From Anaerolineae bacterium (GTDB taxonomy: Bacteria > Chloroflexota > Anaerolineae > Anaerolineales > UBA11579): DNA of 48,732 nucleotides. Both the position numbers and the translations under genes were made by a program. The notes below the pieces were generated by a model. The model saw nothing but the letters and a program-made list of their open reading frames with translations, did no database searches and was not told where the DNA came from. Each line of letters opens with the position of its first letter. Within the stretch, counting starts at the first letter, position 1. The stretch covers positions 1-48,732 of the forward strand of contig SCUK01000058.1 of the NCBI GenBank assembly GCA_004297445.1, written 5' to 3'. This document shows positions 14,585 through 23,641 of this stretch, piece by piece.

Positions 14585-16057
14585 ATGTCCACCCGCAGAC
14601 TGGTCATCGCCATCACCTTCGTCGCGCTGTTCGCCATGGCGGCGCGGGTATCCATGCAAAACGACACGTGGTACCAGCTCACCAGCGCCCGCTGGATGGT
14701 GGAGCACCGCCAACTGCTGGATGTGGATTTGTTCTCTTACACCCGTTACGGCCAGGAGTGGGACTACGTGCAGGTGAACTGGCTGGGCCAGTTGCTCATG
14801 TACCCGTTCTATGTGGTCGGTGGCGCGGGCGGGCTGAACGTGTTCGTCGCGCTGGTGGTGGTGCTGGCGTATGCCATCCTGTACCCGGCCATTCCCGGCG
14901 GGGCGTTCCTGCGGGCGTTCGCGCTGGTGCTCACCGCCACGGTGGCGGCGGTGTTCTGGCCGGCGCGCACCAACATCTTCTCGTTCCTGTTTTTCGCGAT
15001 TCACCTGCGCATTCTTGAAGACTGGCGCTGGGGGCGGGCCGACCGCCTGAAATTGCTGCCGCTGGCGCAGGCGGTGTGGGCCAACACGCACAGTGCATCG
15101 TTTGCCGGGATTGCGCTGGCCGGGTTGTACGGGCTGGCGGAATTGCTGGGCTGGCTGTGGGCGGGCCGCGGGCGGTATGGCAAGCCGTGGCTGACGGTGG
15201 GGTTACGCGGCAACGTGGGTAAATTTCTGCTGTTGGGCCTCGCGTTGATCGTTGCCACCTGTCTCACGCCGCTGGGACCGCGCACCCTGTTGCACCCCTT
15301 CGATACCATCGTGGTGAACTTCCAGTACCTGACGGAAGAATGGCAATCGCTCTCTCCGGCAAGTTGGGTGTTTGGGCCTTACATGGCGGTGGTTGCCTTG
15401 CTCTTGCTTGGCGCGGCGCTGGCGCGCGGCCGCCTGCCGTTGAGCCATCTTCTGCCGCTGGCATTCTGGGGCTGGCAGTCAGCGCTGGCGCTGCGGCATG
15501 TGCCGTTCTTCGCGCTGGTGGCCCTGCCCGCGCTGGCGCGGCTGTGGTGGCCGCCGGCACAGGCACTGGCGGCACGCGTGGGGTTCAAACCGTTGGTGAC
15601 GGAGCCGGATAACTTGCCGCCGCGGCTGGCGCGCCTGAACATCGTCCTGCTGGCGCTGGTGTCCCTGGCGGCGGCGGCCAAGGTGGCGCTGGTGCTGCCG
15701 GAAGACGTGAACGCGGCGGCTCTGCGCACGACCGCGCCCTACGGCGCGGTGGACGTGATGCGCGCCCGGCGGCTACCTGGCAACCTGTTCAATTCGTTCA
15801 ACTTCGGCGGCTACCTTACCTGGGCGCTGCCTGAAATGCCGGTCTTTGCCGACAGTCGCACTGACCTCTTCGGCGACGAGGTGCTGGACAAGTTGCTCAT
15901 CCTGCTGCACGTAGCCGACGGCTGGGAAGACCTGATGGCGAGGTGGGAGATTAATACCGTGCTGGTGGAGCCCCATTGGCCGCTGGTGGCCGCACTCAAA
16001 CAGCAAGGCTGGCAGGTGTTGTATGAAGATGACGTCAGTATTTTGTTGACGCGATAG
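14585..16057 (+). CDS. Polytopic membrane protein, GT-C-like (tandem copy 1)
   Basis: From ATG 14585 the protein is 490 residues, exactly the length of the neighbour at 16290, and both start MSTRRLVIAITF. An alternative ATG at 14531 with GAGGAG at 14521-14526 would add 18 unrelated residues. About ten hydrophobic segments are visible. The first extracytoplasmic loop has MQNDTWYQL, LLDVDLFSYTRYGQ and VNWLGQL, resembling GT-C glycosyltransferases, in which an acidic residue in loop 1 is catalytic. The C-terminal soluble part has the sharply conserved FADSRTDLFGDE. The function is probably lipid-linked sugar transfer at the membrane, but this is inference and the family was not identified. Confidence 0.6.
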   Translation: MSTRRLVIAITFVALFAMAARVSMQNDTWYQLTSARWMVEHRQLLDVDLFSYTRYGQEWDYVQVNWLGQLLMYPFYVVGGAGGLNVFVALVVVLAYAILYPAIPGGAFLRAFALVLTATVAAVFWPARTNIFSFLFFAIHLRILEDWRWGRADRLKLLPLAQAVWANTHSASFAGIALAGLYGLAELLGWLWAGRGRYGKPWLTVGLRGNVGKFLLLGLALIVATCLTPLGPRTLLHPFDTIVVNFQYLTEEWQSLSPASWVFGPYMAVVALLLLGAALARGRLPLSHLLPLAFWGWQSALALRHVPFFALVALPALARLWWPPAQALAARVGFKPLVTEPDNLPPRLARLNIVLLALVSLAAAAKVALVLPEDVNAAALRTTAPYGAVDVMRARRLPGNLFNSFNFGGYLTWALPEMPVFADSRTDLFGDEVLDKLLILLHVADGWEDLMARWEINTVLVEPHWPLVAALKQQGWQVLYEDDVSILLTR

Positions 16058-16118
16058 CAGGTATGGCCAAGCAGTTAGTCGATATTCACTATTGCAGACT
16101 AGCAAATCCGTAATCCTT

Positions 16119-16224
16119 GTTATTCCGAGCGCAGCGAGGCATCCCGTTTCTTAATCTTATTTCAGACTGACTCGCTGGAAAACAATTCCGACTCGGGACT
16201 CTTCGCTTTGCTCAGGGTGACAGA
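16119..16224. repeat. MITE-like inverted-repeat element
   Basis: The left arm (16120-16145, with CCGAGCGCAGCGAGG) and the right arm (16194-16223, with CTTCGCTTTGCTCAGGGTGA) are imperfect reverse complements of the pattern TGAGC(G)AAGCGAAG..TCCCG, separated by about 48 nt. Such elements are typically dispersed. It fills the gap between the two tandem membrane-protein genes. Confidence 0.55.
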
Positions 16225-16276
16225 ACTTTGCATATTGACTTAGTCAGCATGACAGAATCAACCCGAATCGGTCGGT

Positions 16277-16282
16277 TAGAAT
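16277..16282 (+). promoter_or_regulatory. -10-like box 7 nt before a start codon (leaderless candidate)
   Basis: TAGAAT ends 7 nt before GTG 16290, matching the arrangement at 14573 before the paralogous gene. There is no Shine-Dalgarno sequence in between. Confidence 0.35.
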
Positions 16283-16289
16283 CCGCAAT

Positions 16290-17762
16290 GTGTCCACTCG
16301 CAGACTGGTCATCGCCATCACGTTCCTGTCGTTGTTCGCCATGGCGGCGCGCATGACGATGCAGAACGACACCTGGTACCAGCTCGCCAGCGCGCGCTGG
16401 ATGGTCGAACACCGGGAATTGCTGGACGTCGACCTGTTCTCCTACACCCGCTACGGCCAGCCATGGGACTATGTGCAGGTGAACTGGCTGGGCCAACTCG
16501 TGATGTATGGCTTCTACGTGCTGGCCGGGCCGGGCGGGCTGAACCTGATGGTGGCGGGCGTGGTGACGCTGGCGTATGCGCTGTTGTTTCCGGCGCTGTC
16601 CGGCGGGGCGTTCCTGCGGGCGTTTGCCATCGTGCTGTCGGCCACGGCGGCGGCGGTGTTCTGGCCGGCGCGCACCAACATCTTTTCATTCCTGTTCTTC
16701 GGCCTCTACCTCTGGATTCTGGAAGAATGGCGCTGGGGGCGGCGCGACCGACTGGTGTGGTTGATTCCGGCGCAACTGGTCTGGGCCAACACCCACAGCG
16801 TGAGCGCGGCGGGCATCGCGCTGGCGGGAGTGTACGGACTGGGCGAGTTCGTTGCGTGGTTGCGCCGCGGCGTGCCGGGCTTCGGGGGGGCGTGGTTCAG
16901 AGAGGGGCTGCGCGGCCGGGTGGGGCGGATGCTGCTCATCGGGCTGGCGCTGGTGATTGCCACGTGCCTCACGCCGCTCGGCCCGCGTACCCTGCTGCAC
17001 CCGTTCGACACGGTGGGCGTGCAGTTCCAGTTGCAGATTGACGAGTGGCAGCCGGTGGACCCGCGCCTGCCGGTGTTCTGGCCGTTCCTGACCTATGTGG
17101 GCCTGCTGCTGGTGGGCGTGGCGCTGGTGCGCGGCCGCGTGCCGCTTGTGGATGTGTTGCTGGTCGGCTTCTGGGGGGCGCAGGCGTTCCTGTCGGCGCG
17201 GGCGATTCACTTCTTCGCTATCTCCGCTTTGCCGCTGTTCACCCGGCTGTATTGGCCGCTGGCGCAGTCGCTGGCGACGCGGCTTAATTTCGCGCCATTG
17301 ACTGCGGAGCCGGAGTCGGTTCCGCCGCGCATGGCGCGGTTGAACCTCGTACTGGCCGGGCTGGTGGCGCTGGCCGCGCTGGCCAAACTGGTTCTGGTTT
17401 TTCCGGCGGGGGCCAACTTCGCCGCGCTGCGCTCTACCTCACCTTACGAAGCAGTGGACTTCATGCGCGCCAATCCGCCGACGCCGCAATTGTTCAATTC
17501 CTATAACTTTGGCGGCTACCTGGTATGGGCCTATCCGGAGATGCCGGTCTTTGCCGACAGCCGCACCGACCTCTTTGGCGATGAAATCCTGGGGCCGATG
17601 GTGGACATATTGACGGTACAGCCGGGGTACGCCGCGTTGCTGGACGAGTGGGGGATTAACAGCGTGTTGGTGGAACCCACCTGGCCGCTGGTGGCCGCGT
17701 TGAAAGCGCAGGGCTGGCAGGTCTTGTATGAAGATGATGTGAGCGTGTTGCTGGGGCGTTAG
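16290..17762 (+). CDS. Polytopic membrane protein, GT-C-like (tandem copy 2)
   Basis: The 490-residue protein starts at GTG 16290 and has the same length and architecture as the upstream gene. The N-terminal 190 residues are nearly three-quarters identical by eye (MQNDTWYQLASARWMVEH, SYTRYGQPWDYVQVNWLGQL, FWPARTNIFSFLFF), and the C-terminus shares EMPVFADSRTDLFGDE and WQVLYEDDVSVLL. The middle is more divergent. This is a tandem duplication. By analogy with GT-C proteins the conserved Asp residues in loop 1 could be catalytic, but no sugar donor can be named. The next gene is convergent, 21 nt away. Confidence 0.6.
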   Translation: MSTRRLVIAITFLSLFAMAARMTMQNDTWYQLASARWMVEHRELLDVDLFSYTRYGQPWDYVQVNWLGQLVMYGFYVLAGPGGLNLMVAGVVTLAYALLFPALSGGAFLRAFAIVLSATAAAVFWPARTNIFSFLFFGLYLWILEEWRWGRRDRLVWLIPAQLVWANTHSVSAAGIALAGVYGLGEFVAWLRRGVPGFGGAWFREGLRGRVGRMLLIGLALVIATCLTPLGPRTLLHPFDTVGVQFQLQIDEWQPVDPRLPVFWPFLTYVGLLLVGVALVRGRVPLVDVLLVGFWGAQAFLSARAIHFFAISALPLFTRLYWPLAQSLATRLNFAPLTAEPESVPPRMARLNLVLAGLVALAALAKLVLVFPAGANFAALRSTSPYEAVDFMRANPPTPQLFNSYNFGGYLVWAYPEMPVFADSRTDLFGDEILGPMVDILTVQPGYAALLDEWGINSVLVEPTWPLVAALKAQGWQVLYEDDVSVLLGR

Positions 17763-17783
17763 GGCCAAACGGCTGGCGAGCCC

Positions 17784-19226
17784 TTACTTCGGCTCTTCGA
17801 AGTTCTGCGGCAACCATACGGAGAACACCGTCTCGCCCGGCTTGGAGCGCAGCTTGATATCGCCGCGGTGCTTGGTGACCACGATGTTGTAGGAAATATC
17901 CAGGCCCAGGCCGGTGCCCTTGCCCACCGGTTTGGTGGTGAAGAACGAGTCGAACACCTTGCTCTGGTTCTCCGGGGGAATGCCCATCCCGTTGTCTTCG
18001 ACGTCCACAATCACCCATTTGCCTTCCTGCCGCGTGCGCAGGATGATCTGCGGGTTTTCACTGCCGGCCAGCGCGTCCACTGCGTTGTCAATCAGGTTGG
18101 TCCATACCTGATTGAGTTCCGAGCCGTAGCCGTGGATGTGCGGCAGGTTCTCGGCGTATTCGCGCTTGACGTTGATTCCGGTCTTAAGTTTGCTGCGCAG
18201 GATGACGAGCGTATTGTCCAATCCCTCGTGGATGTCCACCTGCTGGGTAGGCGCCTGGTCCAGGTAGGCGTAGGACTTGAGCGCCTTCACGATGGCGGAA
18301 ATGCGCCCGGCGCCCTGCATCAGTTCGTTGAGCAGGCTGTGGACGTTGTAGGTGTTGTTCAGCCAGTCGATGACGCAATTGACCTGCTCATCGTTGAAAT
18401 CTTCGGTTAGTTTGGTGAGGCCGGCTTCGTCAAAGTTCAGGCTCACCAGGTTGGGGGCGGTCTCCCAGGCGTTGGGCTTGCCGCGGTCGTTGAGCCACTG
18501 TTCGATTTCATATTCGCGGTCGCTGCGCGCCAGCGCGTCCAGTTCGGCGGGTTGTTCGGCGGCCAGCCGGGCGCGCTCGCCCAAGATGTTGAGACTGGCT
18601 TCCTGTTCCTCATTGAAACCCAGCACGCCGATACGGGCATAGGACGCGCTCAAGCCGCCCATCGCCTCGCGCAGCTGGTCGGCGCTGCGCTGCACCGCCG
18701 CGGCCGGGTTGTTCAGTTCGTGCGCCACGCCGGCGGTGAGGGTACCGAGCTGGGCCATCTTCTCGCTCTGTCGCAGCAGGCCCTGGTTCTCGCGGAAGCG
18801 TCCCAGCATGGTGTTCAGCATGGCGTTCATCGCCGAGGGGCTGCGCGCCAGCAGGGCATCAAAGTTTTCCTTGTCGATCGCATACAACACCGCGCTGGTG
18901 CGTGCCCGCACACTGGCAGAGCGCGGCGCGCTTTCCAGCAGCGCCATCTCGCCAATCACCACGCCTTCGCCGCGCACGGCCAGCAGCACTTCGCGTCCGG
19001 CCGATTCCTTCACGATTTCCAGCTCGCCCTGGCGGATGATGTAGGCTTTGTCCCCTTCGCTGCCTTCTACAAACAGTTCCTTGCCTTCCGGCACCATCAC
19101 GACTTTGACCGTCTCGCATAACTGGTGCAGGTCAGAGTCGCTCAGACCCTTGAACAGAGGGACTTTGTTCAAGAACTCGAAAATGACGTCGTCTTCGGCG
19201 TGGTCGTGCAGGCGGACGGTGGTCAT
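17784..19226 (-). CDS. Sensor histidine kinase with cyclic-nucleotide-binding domain
   Basis: The 480-residue soluble protein has an N-terminal CRP-type cyclic nucleotide-binding fold (residues about 15-135) with the pocket motif [17 protein letters not shown] (Arg102 expected to bind the phosphate). It is followed by a HisKA dimerisation helix with H-box GVAHELNNP (His169), a long linker, and a HATPase domain with N-box [15 protein letters not shown]1 VEDNGMGIP and G2 [11 protein letters not shown] 19226 overlaps the stop of the upstream gene by one base (TGATG) and is preferred to the TTG one codon earlier. It probably phosphorylates the receiver domain of the partner protein encoded just upstream. 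No transmembrane segment is present. Confidence 0.9.
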   Translation of the reverse strand: MTTVRLHDHAEDDVIFEFLNKVPLFKGLSDSDLHQLCETVKVVMVPEGKELFVEGSEGDKAYIIRQGELEIVKESAGREVLLAVRGEGVVIGEMALLESAPRSASVRARTSAVLYAIDKENFDALLARSPSAMNAMLNTMLGRFRENQGLLRQSEKMAQLGTLTAGVAHELNNPAAAVQRSADQLREAMGGLSASYARIGVLGFNEEQEASLNILGERARLAAEQPAELDALARSDREYEIEQWLNDRGKPNAWETAPNLVSLNFDEAGLTKLTEDFNDEQVNCVIDWLNNTYNVHSLLNELMQGAGRISAIVKALKSYAYLDQAPTQQVDIHEGLDNTLVILRSKLKTGINVKREYAENLPHIHGYGSELNQVWTNLIDNAVDALAGSENPQIILRTRQEGKWVIVDVEDNGMGIPPENQSKVFDSFFTTKPVGKGTGLGLDISYNIVVTKHRGDIKLRSKPGETVFSVWLPQNFEEPK

Positions 19227-20893
19227 CAAACTTCCTTGAGGTACTGATGGACGAGGCTGACGGCGATGGCGCCCTGGCCCACGGCCGAGGCCACCCGGCG
19301 CACTGCATCGGCGCGTACGTCGCCGGCGGCAAAGATCCCCGGCACGCTGGTTTCCAAGAAGAACGGGTCTCGCTTCAACCGCCAGCCCTTGGGGCGTTCC
19401 CCGTTGCGAATCAGGTCGGTACCGGTAAGGATGAACCCGGCCGGGTTGCGTTCCACCACGCCGGCCACCAGTTCGGTGTGCGCCACCGCGCCGATGAAGA
19501 TGAACAACGCCGCGGCCGGCACGGTGGTTTCTTCGCCGGTCCTGACGTTGGTATAGCAGATGGATTCGAGTTTTTGCTTCCCATGCACCGAGCGCACTTC
19601 GGTTTCGCAGAGTACTTCGATGTTGGGCGTGTTGTTAATCTGGTCAATCAGGTAGGCGGACATGCTCTTTTGAAGGCTGGAGCCGCGTACCAGCATGGTG
19701 ACCTTGCTGGCGAAGCGCGCGAACCACATCGCGCCCTGCCCGGCAGAGTTAGCGCCACCGACCACAAAGATGTGCTGGTCACGGTAGTTGGCCGCTTCGG
19801 TGAGGGCCGCGCCATAATAAATTCCTGCCCCGTAGAGTTCTTTGCTGCCCGGCAGGTCAATTTCACGCAGCGTAACGCCGGTGGCGATGATGAGCGCCTT
19901 GCAGGTGATTTCACTGCCATCGCTCAGGCACACCACCTTGGTGGGGCCTTCTACCCGCACCTGGGTGGCATTGACCGCGGTGAGGATTTCGCAACCCAGG
20001 CGCACCGCCTGGTCGGTGGCGCGCTTGGCGAGTTCGGCGCCGCTCAGCCCTTTGGGGAAGCCGAGGTAATTCTCAATGCGCGAGGAGGTGCCCGCCTGGC
20101 CGCCGGTGGAATGGCGCTCGATCATCAGCGTCTTGAGTCCTTCAGAAGCGCCATACACGCCCGCGCCCAGCCCGGCCGGGCCGCCGCCGATGATGACGAG
20201 GTCGTAATGCTGCGTGGAGGCAGAGGTTTTCAGGCCGGCCTTCATCGCCAGGGTTTGCAGGTCGGGGTTCACCAGCGCATCACCGGATGGCAGGAAGACC
20301 ACCGGCAGGTCGCGCTTGGGTTCTTTCTCCAATACCGCGTCGACCATCAGGCGTGATTCTTCGTTTAGTTCGATGTCCAGCCATTGGTAGGGAATGCGGT
20401 TACGTGAAAGGAAGTCCTTGATGTCGTGGCTGGTGGAAGACCACAGCGTGCCGGCCACGCGGATGCCGTCGTAGGGCACCGGCGCGTCCAGCCACCAGGC
20501 TTCCAGCAGGTCGTCCAGCACCGGGTAGAGTTGCTCTTCCGGCGGGTCCCACGGCTTCATCAGGTAGTAATCGAGTTCGATGGTGTTGATGCTGGTGATG
20601 GCGGCTTCGGTATCGGCGTAAGCCGTCAGCAGCACCTTGCGGGCGAAGGGGAAGAACTGGCGCGCCTCGCTCAGGAAGTCGGTGCCGCTCAGGTCCGGCA
20701 TGCGCTGGTCGGAGAGGAACATCGCCACGGTTTCGTTGCGTTCCTTGAGCTGCTTCACCACGCCCAGCGCCTCGCGGCCGGAGGCCGATTGGATGATGCG
20801 GTAGTCCTTGCCATAGCGGCCGCGCAGGTCACGCACGATGGCGTTGAGCACCTGGGGTTCGTCGTCGACGGAGAGGAGGATTGGTTTTGCCAT
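19226..20893 (-). CDS. Response regulator / thioredoxin-reductase-like fusion without redox cysteines
   Basis: The 555-residue protein has three parts. Residues 1-130 are a receiver domain (DD at 10-11, phospho-Asp62 in SDQRMP, Thr90, Lys113). Residues about 143-220 form a glutaredoxin/thioredoxin-like fold (GTLWSSTSHDIKDFL, LPVVFLPSG) in which the usual CxxC is absent. Residues 230-555 form an FAD/NAD(P)H thioredoxin reductase-like domain with VIIGGGPAGLGAG, TGGQAGTSSRIENYLGFP, VVGGANSAGQGA and FAAGDVRADAVRRVASAVGQGA. The position of the TrxR CATC centre reads YYGAALTEA, so no dithiol can form. It may therefore use FAD/NAD(P)H for redox sensing or another oxidoreduction, switched by phosphorylation. 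It is the first gene of the operon with the histidine kinase. Confidence 0.88.
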   Translation of the reverse strand: MAKPILLSVDDEPQVLNAIVRDLRGRYGKDYRIIQSASGREALGVVKQLKERNETVAMFLSDQRMPDLSGTDFLSEARQFFPFARKVLLTAYADTEAAITSINTIELDYYLMKPWDPPEEQLYPVLDDLLEAWWLDAPVPYDGIRVAGTLWSSTSHDIKDFLSRNRIPYQWLDIELNEESRLMVDAVLEKEPKRDLPVVFLPSGDALVNPDLQTLAMKAGLKTSASTQHYDLVIIGGGPAGLGAGVYGASEGLKTLMIERHSTGGQAGTSSRIENYLGFPKGLSGAELAKRATDQAVRLGCEILTAVNATQVRVEGPTKVVCLSDGSEITCKALIIATGVTLREIDLPGSKELYGAGIYYGAALTEAANYRDQHIFVVGGANSAGQGAMWFARFASKVTMLVRGSSLQKSMSAYLIDQINNTPNIEVLCETEVRSVHGKQKLESICYTNVRTGEETTVPAAALFIFIGAVAHTELVAGVVERNPAGFILTGTDLIRNGERPKGWRLKRDPFFLETSVPGIFAAGDVRADAVRRVASAVGQGAIAVSLVHQYLKEV

Positions 20894-20933
20894 GAGCGTT
20901 TTGTTTGTGGCCGGTTGTTATTCTACCCCCAGT

Positions 20934-20960
20934 TTGGCGCTGTGGGCGGCAGGCTATAAT
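20934..20960 (+). promoter_or_regulatory. Promoter of the BNR-repeat gene
   Basis: TATAAT lies at 20955-20960 with TTGGCG at 20934-20939 (15-nt spacer; TTTGGC one base earlier gives 16). The leader of about 30 nt includes GGGAG before ATG 20999. It diverges from the response-regulator gene starting at 20893. Confidence 0.55.
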
Positions 20961-20998
20961 CCTCAGCGCCGCGGGCACAGGGCCGCGCGGCGGGAGCG

Positions 20999-21970
20999 AT
21001 GGCGATGCACATTCTGCTGGCGACGACGAAGGGCGTGGCGCGGGCAAGCCTGGGGGCAGAGGGTTGGCGCGCCGAAATGCTGGGGTTGGCTGGCCAGCCA
21101 GTGACCAGCCTCATCGCCCGCGAGGGCGTGATATTGGCCGGCACGCGGCAGGGCGTGTTTCGTTCCGCGGACGGCGGCGCATCCTGGGAATCCGCCAGCG
21201 CGGGCATTGAGCATCCCATAATCCGCTGGCTGGCCTATCATCCCGATATCTCCGATTTTGAAGTGGCCGGCACGGAACCAGCCGGTGTGTTCCTCTCACA
21301 GGATGGCGGCGACTCGTGGCAGGCGCGCCCGGAAGTGGCAGCGCTGCGCGAGGAGCTCGGTTGGATGCTGCCCTATTCCCCGGAGGCGGGCTGTGTGCGC
21401 GGGATGGCTTTTCACGGTTCGCGCCTGTATGCCGCTGTGGAAGTCGGCGGCGTGCTAAGGTCGGATGACGGCGGCAACACGTTTGCGCTGGTCGCTGGCA
21501 GCGATGGCGTCCCCTCGTTTGGCGACCCGCGGCCCGGCTTCGTCTATCCGGATGTGCATGACATCGCCGTGCATCCTTTCGACCCGAACTTGTTGTGGGC
21601 CGCCACCGGCGGCGGTCTGTACCACTCTACGGATGGCGGCGCGACCTGGGCGCTGCGGTACGAGTGCTATGTGCGCGCCCTGTGGCTGGACCCGGAGCAT
21701 TCGCAACATATCCTCATGGGGCCGGCGGAGGATGTGGGGCGCATGGGGCGGTTGGAACGCAGCCGGGATGGCGGCGCGACCTGGCAAGCGGCCTCCGGCT
21801 CGCTAAAAGTGCCGTGGCGGCGCACGATGCCGGAACGGCTGGCGCGAATCAGCGGGCGGATGTTCTGCATCCTGGATGATGGCCGCCTGCTGGCTGCCAC
21901 GCCGGAGGGCGACGATTGGGAGTACATCCTGCCGGACTTGAAGGTGAATGCCGTGAGCGGTGCAGAATGA
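20999..21970 (+). CDS. BNR-repeat beta-propeller protein (Ycf48/sortilin-like)
   Basis: The 323-residue protein has at least five Asp-box repeats of the form S-x-DGG-x-(S/T)W: RSADGGASW, SQDGGDSW, RSDDGGNTF, STDGGATW and SRDGGATW, spaced as in a beta-propeller. There is no signal peptide, so a cytoplasmic location is likely. Asp-box propellers occur in sialidases, photosystem assembly factor Ycf48 and sortilins; no sialidase Arg triad was recognised, so catalytic activity is not claimed. ATG 20999 follows GGGAG; a second ATG lies two codons on. The 3' end overlaps the next gene by 4 nt (ATGA). Confidence 0.75.
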   Translation: MAMHILLATTKGVARASLGAEGWRAEMLGLAGQPVTSLIAREGVILAGTRQGVFRSADGGASWESASAGIEHPIIRWLAYHPDISDFEVAGTEPAGVFLSQDGGDSWQARPEVAALREELGWMLPYSPEAGCVRGMAFHGSRLYAAVEVGGVLRSDDGGNTFALVAGSDGVPSFGDPRPGFVYPDVHDIAVHPFDPNLLWAATGGGLYHSTDGGATWALRYECYVRALWLDPEHSQHILMGPAEDVGRMGRLERSRDGGATWQAASGSLKVPWRRTMPERLARISGRMFCILDDGRLLAATPEGDDWEYILPDLKVNAVSGAE

Positions 21971-22845
21971 AAGCGACGTTGAAAGAAATCCTCACCCGGC
22001 GGCTACTGCGCGACAGTGTCTATATCATTGCCGGCGGTGTCATTCAGGCGGTGGGCATGGGCTTGTTCCTGATTCCAGCGCGGCTGGTGGCGGGCGGCGT
22101 CAGCGGTCTTTCGCAAGTCATCAATTATTTCAACGGCTGGCCGGTGGGCCTGATGATCTTGGTGGGCAACATTCCGTTGTTCTTTGTTGGCTGGCGCTAC
22201 CTGGGCGGGCCGCGCTTCGCAGTGCGCACCGCGCTGGCGCTGCTGGTGTACACGCTGGGCATTGACCTGGTCGCTCCCTACCTGCCCGCCGAAGGGGTGA
22301 CGAACGACCTGTTGCTGAATGCCCTGTATGGCGGCGCGGTCGGCGGTATTGGCGCCGGGCTCATCTACCGCGGCCGCGGCACCAGCGGGGGGTCTGACAT
22401 TCTGGCGCGCATCATTGCCCATTACCGCGGCACACCCATTTCGCAGACCTACATGCTCACCGATGCCGCGGTAATGTTCATTGCCGGGCTGGTGTTCGGC
22501 TGGGAGAACGCGCTGTACGCCATCGCCATGCTGTACATCAGCGGGCTGGCCGCCGAGACCGTGTTGCAGGGTTCGCGGGTGGTGCGCACGGCCATTATCA
22601 TCACCGGCCAGCCGGAGGCGGTAAGCGCTGGCATCCTGCATGAATTGCAGCGCGGCCTGACGCGACTGGACGGCCAGGGCGCGTACACCGGCGCGCCGCG
22701 GGCGGTGCTGTACTGCGTGGTGGCGCGCGCCGAGGTCGAACGGCTGAAGGTCATCGTGTCGGATGCCGACCCGGCGGCGTTCGTCGTCATCGGCCAGGCC
22801 TACGAGGCGCTGGGCGAGGGGTTCGAACCGATTGTTGGGAAGTAG
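21967..22845 (+). CDS. YitT family membrane protein
   Basis: The 292-residue protein starts at ATG 21967, which overlaps the stop of the upstream gene (ATGA). It has five or six hydrophobic segments with the YitT_membrane (DUF161) signatures GLFLIPARLVAGGVSGLSQV and GRGTSGGSDILARII. A C-terminal DUF2179 domain (about residues 205-290) contains RGLTRLDGQGAYTG and RLKVIVSDADPAAFVVIG. The family is widespread and its transport role is unproven. Translational coupling to the propeller gene suggests joint expression, though a shared function is not obvious. Confidence 0.9.
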   Translation: MKATLKEILTRRLLRDSVYIIAGGVIQAVGMGLFLIPARLVAGGVSGLSQVINYFNGWPVGLMILVGNIPLFFVGWRYLGGPRFAVRTALALLVYTLGIDLVAPYLPAEGVTNDLLLNALYGGAVGGIGAGLIYRGRGTSGGSDILARIIAHYRGTPISQTYMLTDAAVMFIAGLVFGWENALYAIAMLYISGLAAETVLQGSRVVRTAIIITGQPEAVSAGILHELQRGLTRLDGQGAYTGAPRAVLYCVVARAEVERLKVIVSDADPAAFVVIGQAYEALGEGFEPIVGK

Positions 22846-22872
22846 GGCAGGAACAGGCAGTCTCACAAAAAG

Positions 22873-22906
22873 AAAACCGGACTCCAATACTGGAGTCCGG
22901 TTTTTT
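22873..22906. terminator. Strong bidirectional terminator
   Basis: A 14-bp perfect stem (22873-22886 with 22891-22904) has the loop ATAC, is followed by Ts on the plus strand and is preceded by an A-run that becomes Us on the minus strand. It serves both the YitT gene (ending 22845) and the leftward operon ending at 22923. Confidence 0.9.
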
Positions 22907-22922
22907 GTTCGTACACGTTGGG

Positions 22923-23327
22923 TTAGCGTTTTTCCTCAACGATGGTTTCGGTGTGGCGCTTGCCGTAGAAAACCACCCAGAGGACTTCCACCAGCAGCCA
23001 GGTCGCCAGCATGTAGACCAGCATGGCGATGACCGCCTGGGCATCTACCACGATGCCGCCGAAGGTGGGGTTGCTGACCAGGTTGTTGAACGGCAGCATC
23101 AGCACATCCGAGATGGCGTACACCAGCCGGGCGAACGGGTTAGCGGAGTTGGCTTCGAGGAGCTGCAGCAGGAAGCGGAACAGCAGCATGAACTGCGCTC
23201 CGAGCGAGACCACCCACACGCCGCGGCTGATCTTGCGGAGCCGGTCGCCGGTGCTGGTGCGCGAGTCCTCAACGATGTGGACTTTGCGCTCACCACGGGC
23301 GAGTTTGAGATCGGTATTCTGTTGCAT
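22923..23327 (-). CDS. YggT family membrane protein
   Basis: The 134-residue protein has a charged N-terminal 40 residues, then two hydrophobic regions: FMLLFRFLLQLLEANSANPF and AVIAMLVYMLATWLLVEVLWVVFYG. The motif RFLLQLLEANSANPFARLVY followed by a PF pair (LPFNNLV) is typical of YggT (Ycf19-like) proteins, which are linked to membrane stress, osmotic tolerance or division-site assembly. It is the last gene of a three-gene envelope operon, and its ribosome binding site lies in AAGGAGTACCCC upstream. Confidence 0.8.
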   Translation of the reverse strand: MQQNTDLKLARGERKVHIVEDSRTSTGDRLRKISRGVWVVSLGAQFMLLFRFLLQLLEANSANPFARLVYAISDVLMLPFNNLVSNPTFGGIVVDAQAVIAMLVYMLATWLLVEVLWVVFYGKRHTETIVEEKR

Positions 23328-23364
23328 GGGGTACTCCTTTCTTCAATCTAATTCTCTTGATTTG

Positions 23365-23640
23365 TTAGAGGTCTCTCTTACTGCCCATCGCCATTCCCAC
23401 CATTAAGAAGAGCAGGAACAGAACCACGATGATGAACAGAGGCATGAGGTTGGCGTCCGGGGAAGTCCCGGAACCGTCGCCCTGCTGGTCGGAGGGTTCC
23501 TCGGATTCACCCCCGTCCAGCAGGCCGCCCAGCCCGCCTTCGCCCTCGAGGCCGAAATCCAGCCCGACCCGGCCATTGCAGCCTGCGAGCGTCAGCCCGC
23601 CCAGCAGCACCATCAGTAGGAACAGTGCGCGAATTTTCAT
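23365..23640 (-). CDS. Small lipoprotein with C-terminal membrane segment
   Basis: The 91-residue protein has a lipobox LTLAGC (Cys at about residue 21), an acidic Gly-rich middle (LEGEGGLGGLLDGGESEEPS) and a C-terminal hydrophobic helix (PLFIIVVLFLLFLMVGMAMG) ending in SKRDL. It could thus be anchored at both ends, by lipid and by helix. The ATG at 23638-23640 is one base after the stop of the upstream gene, and the longer frame upstream of it is rejected because it overlaps the GlsB gene. The function is unknown. Confidence 0.65.
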   Translation of the reverse strand: MKIRALFLLMVLLGGLTLAGCNGRVGLDFGLEGEGGLGGLLDGGESEEPSDQQGDGSGTSPDANLMPLFIIVVLFLLFLMVGMAMGSKRDL

Positions 23641-23641
23641 C

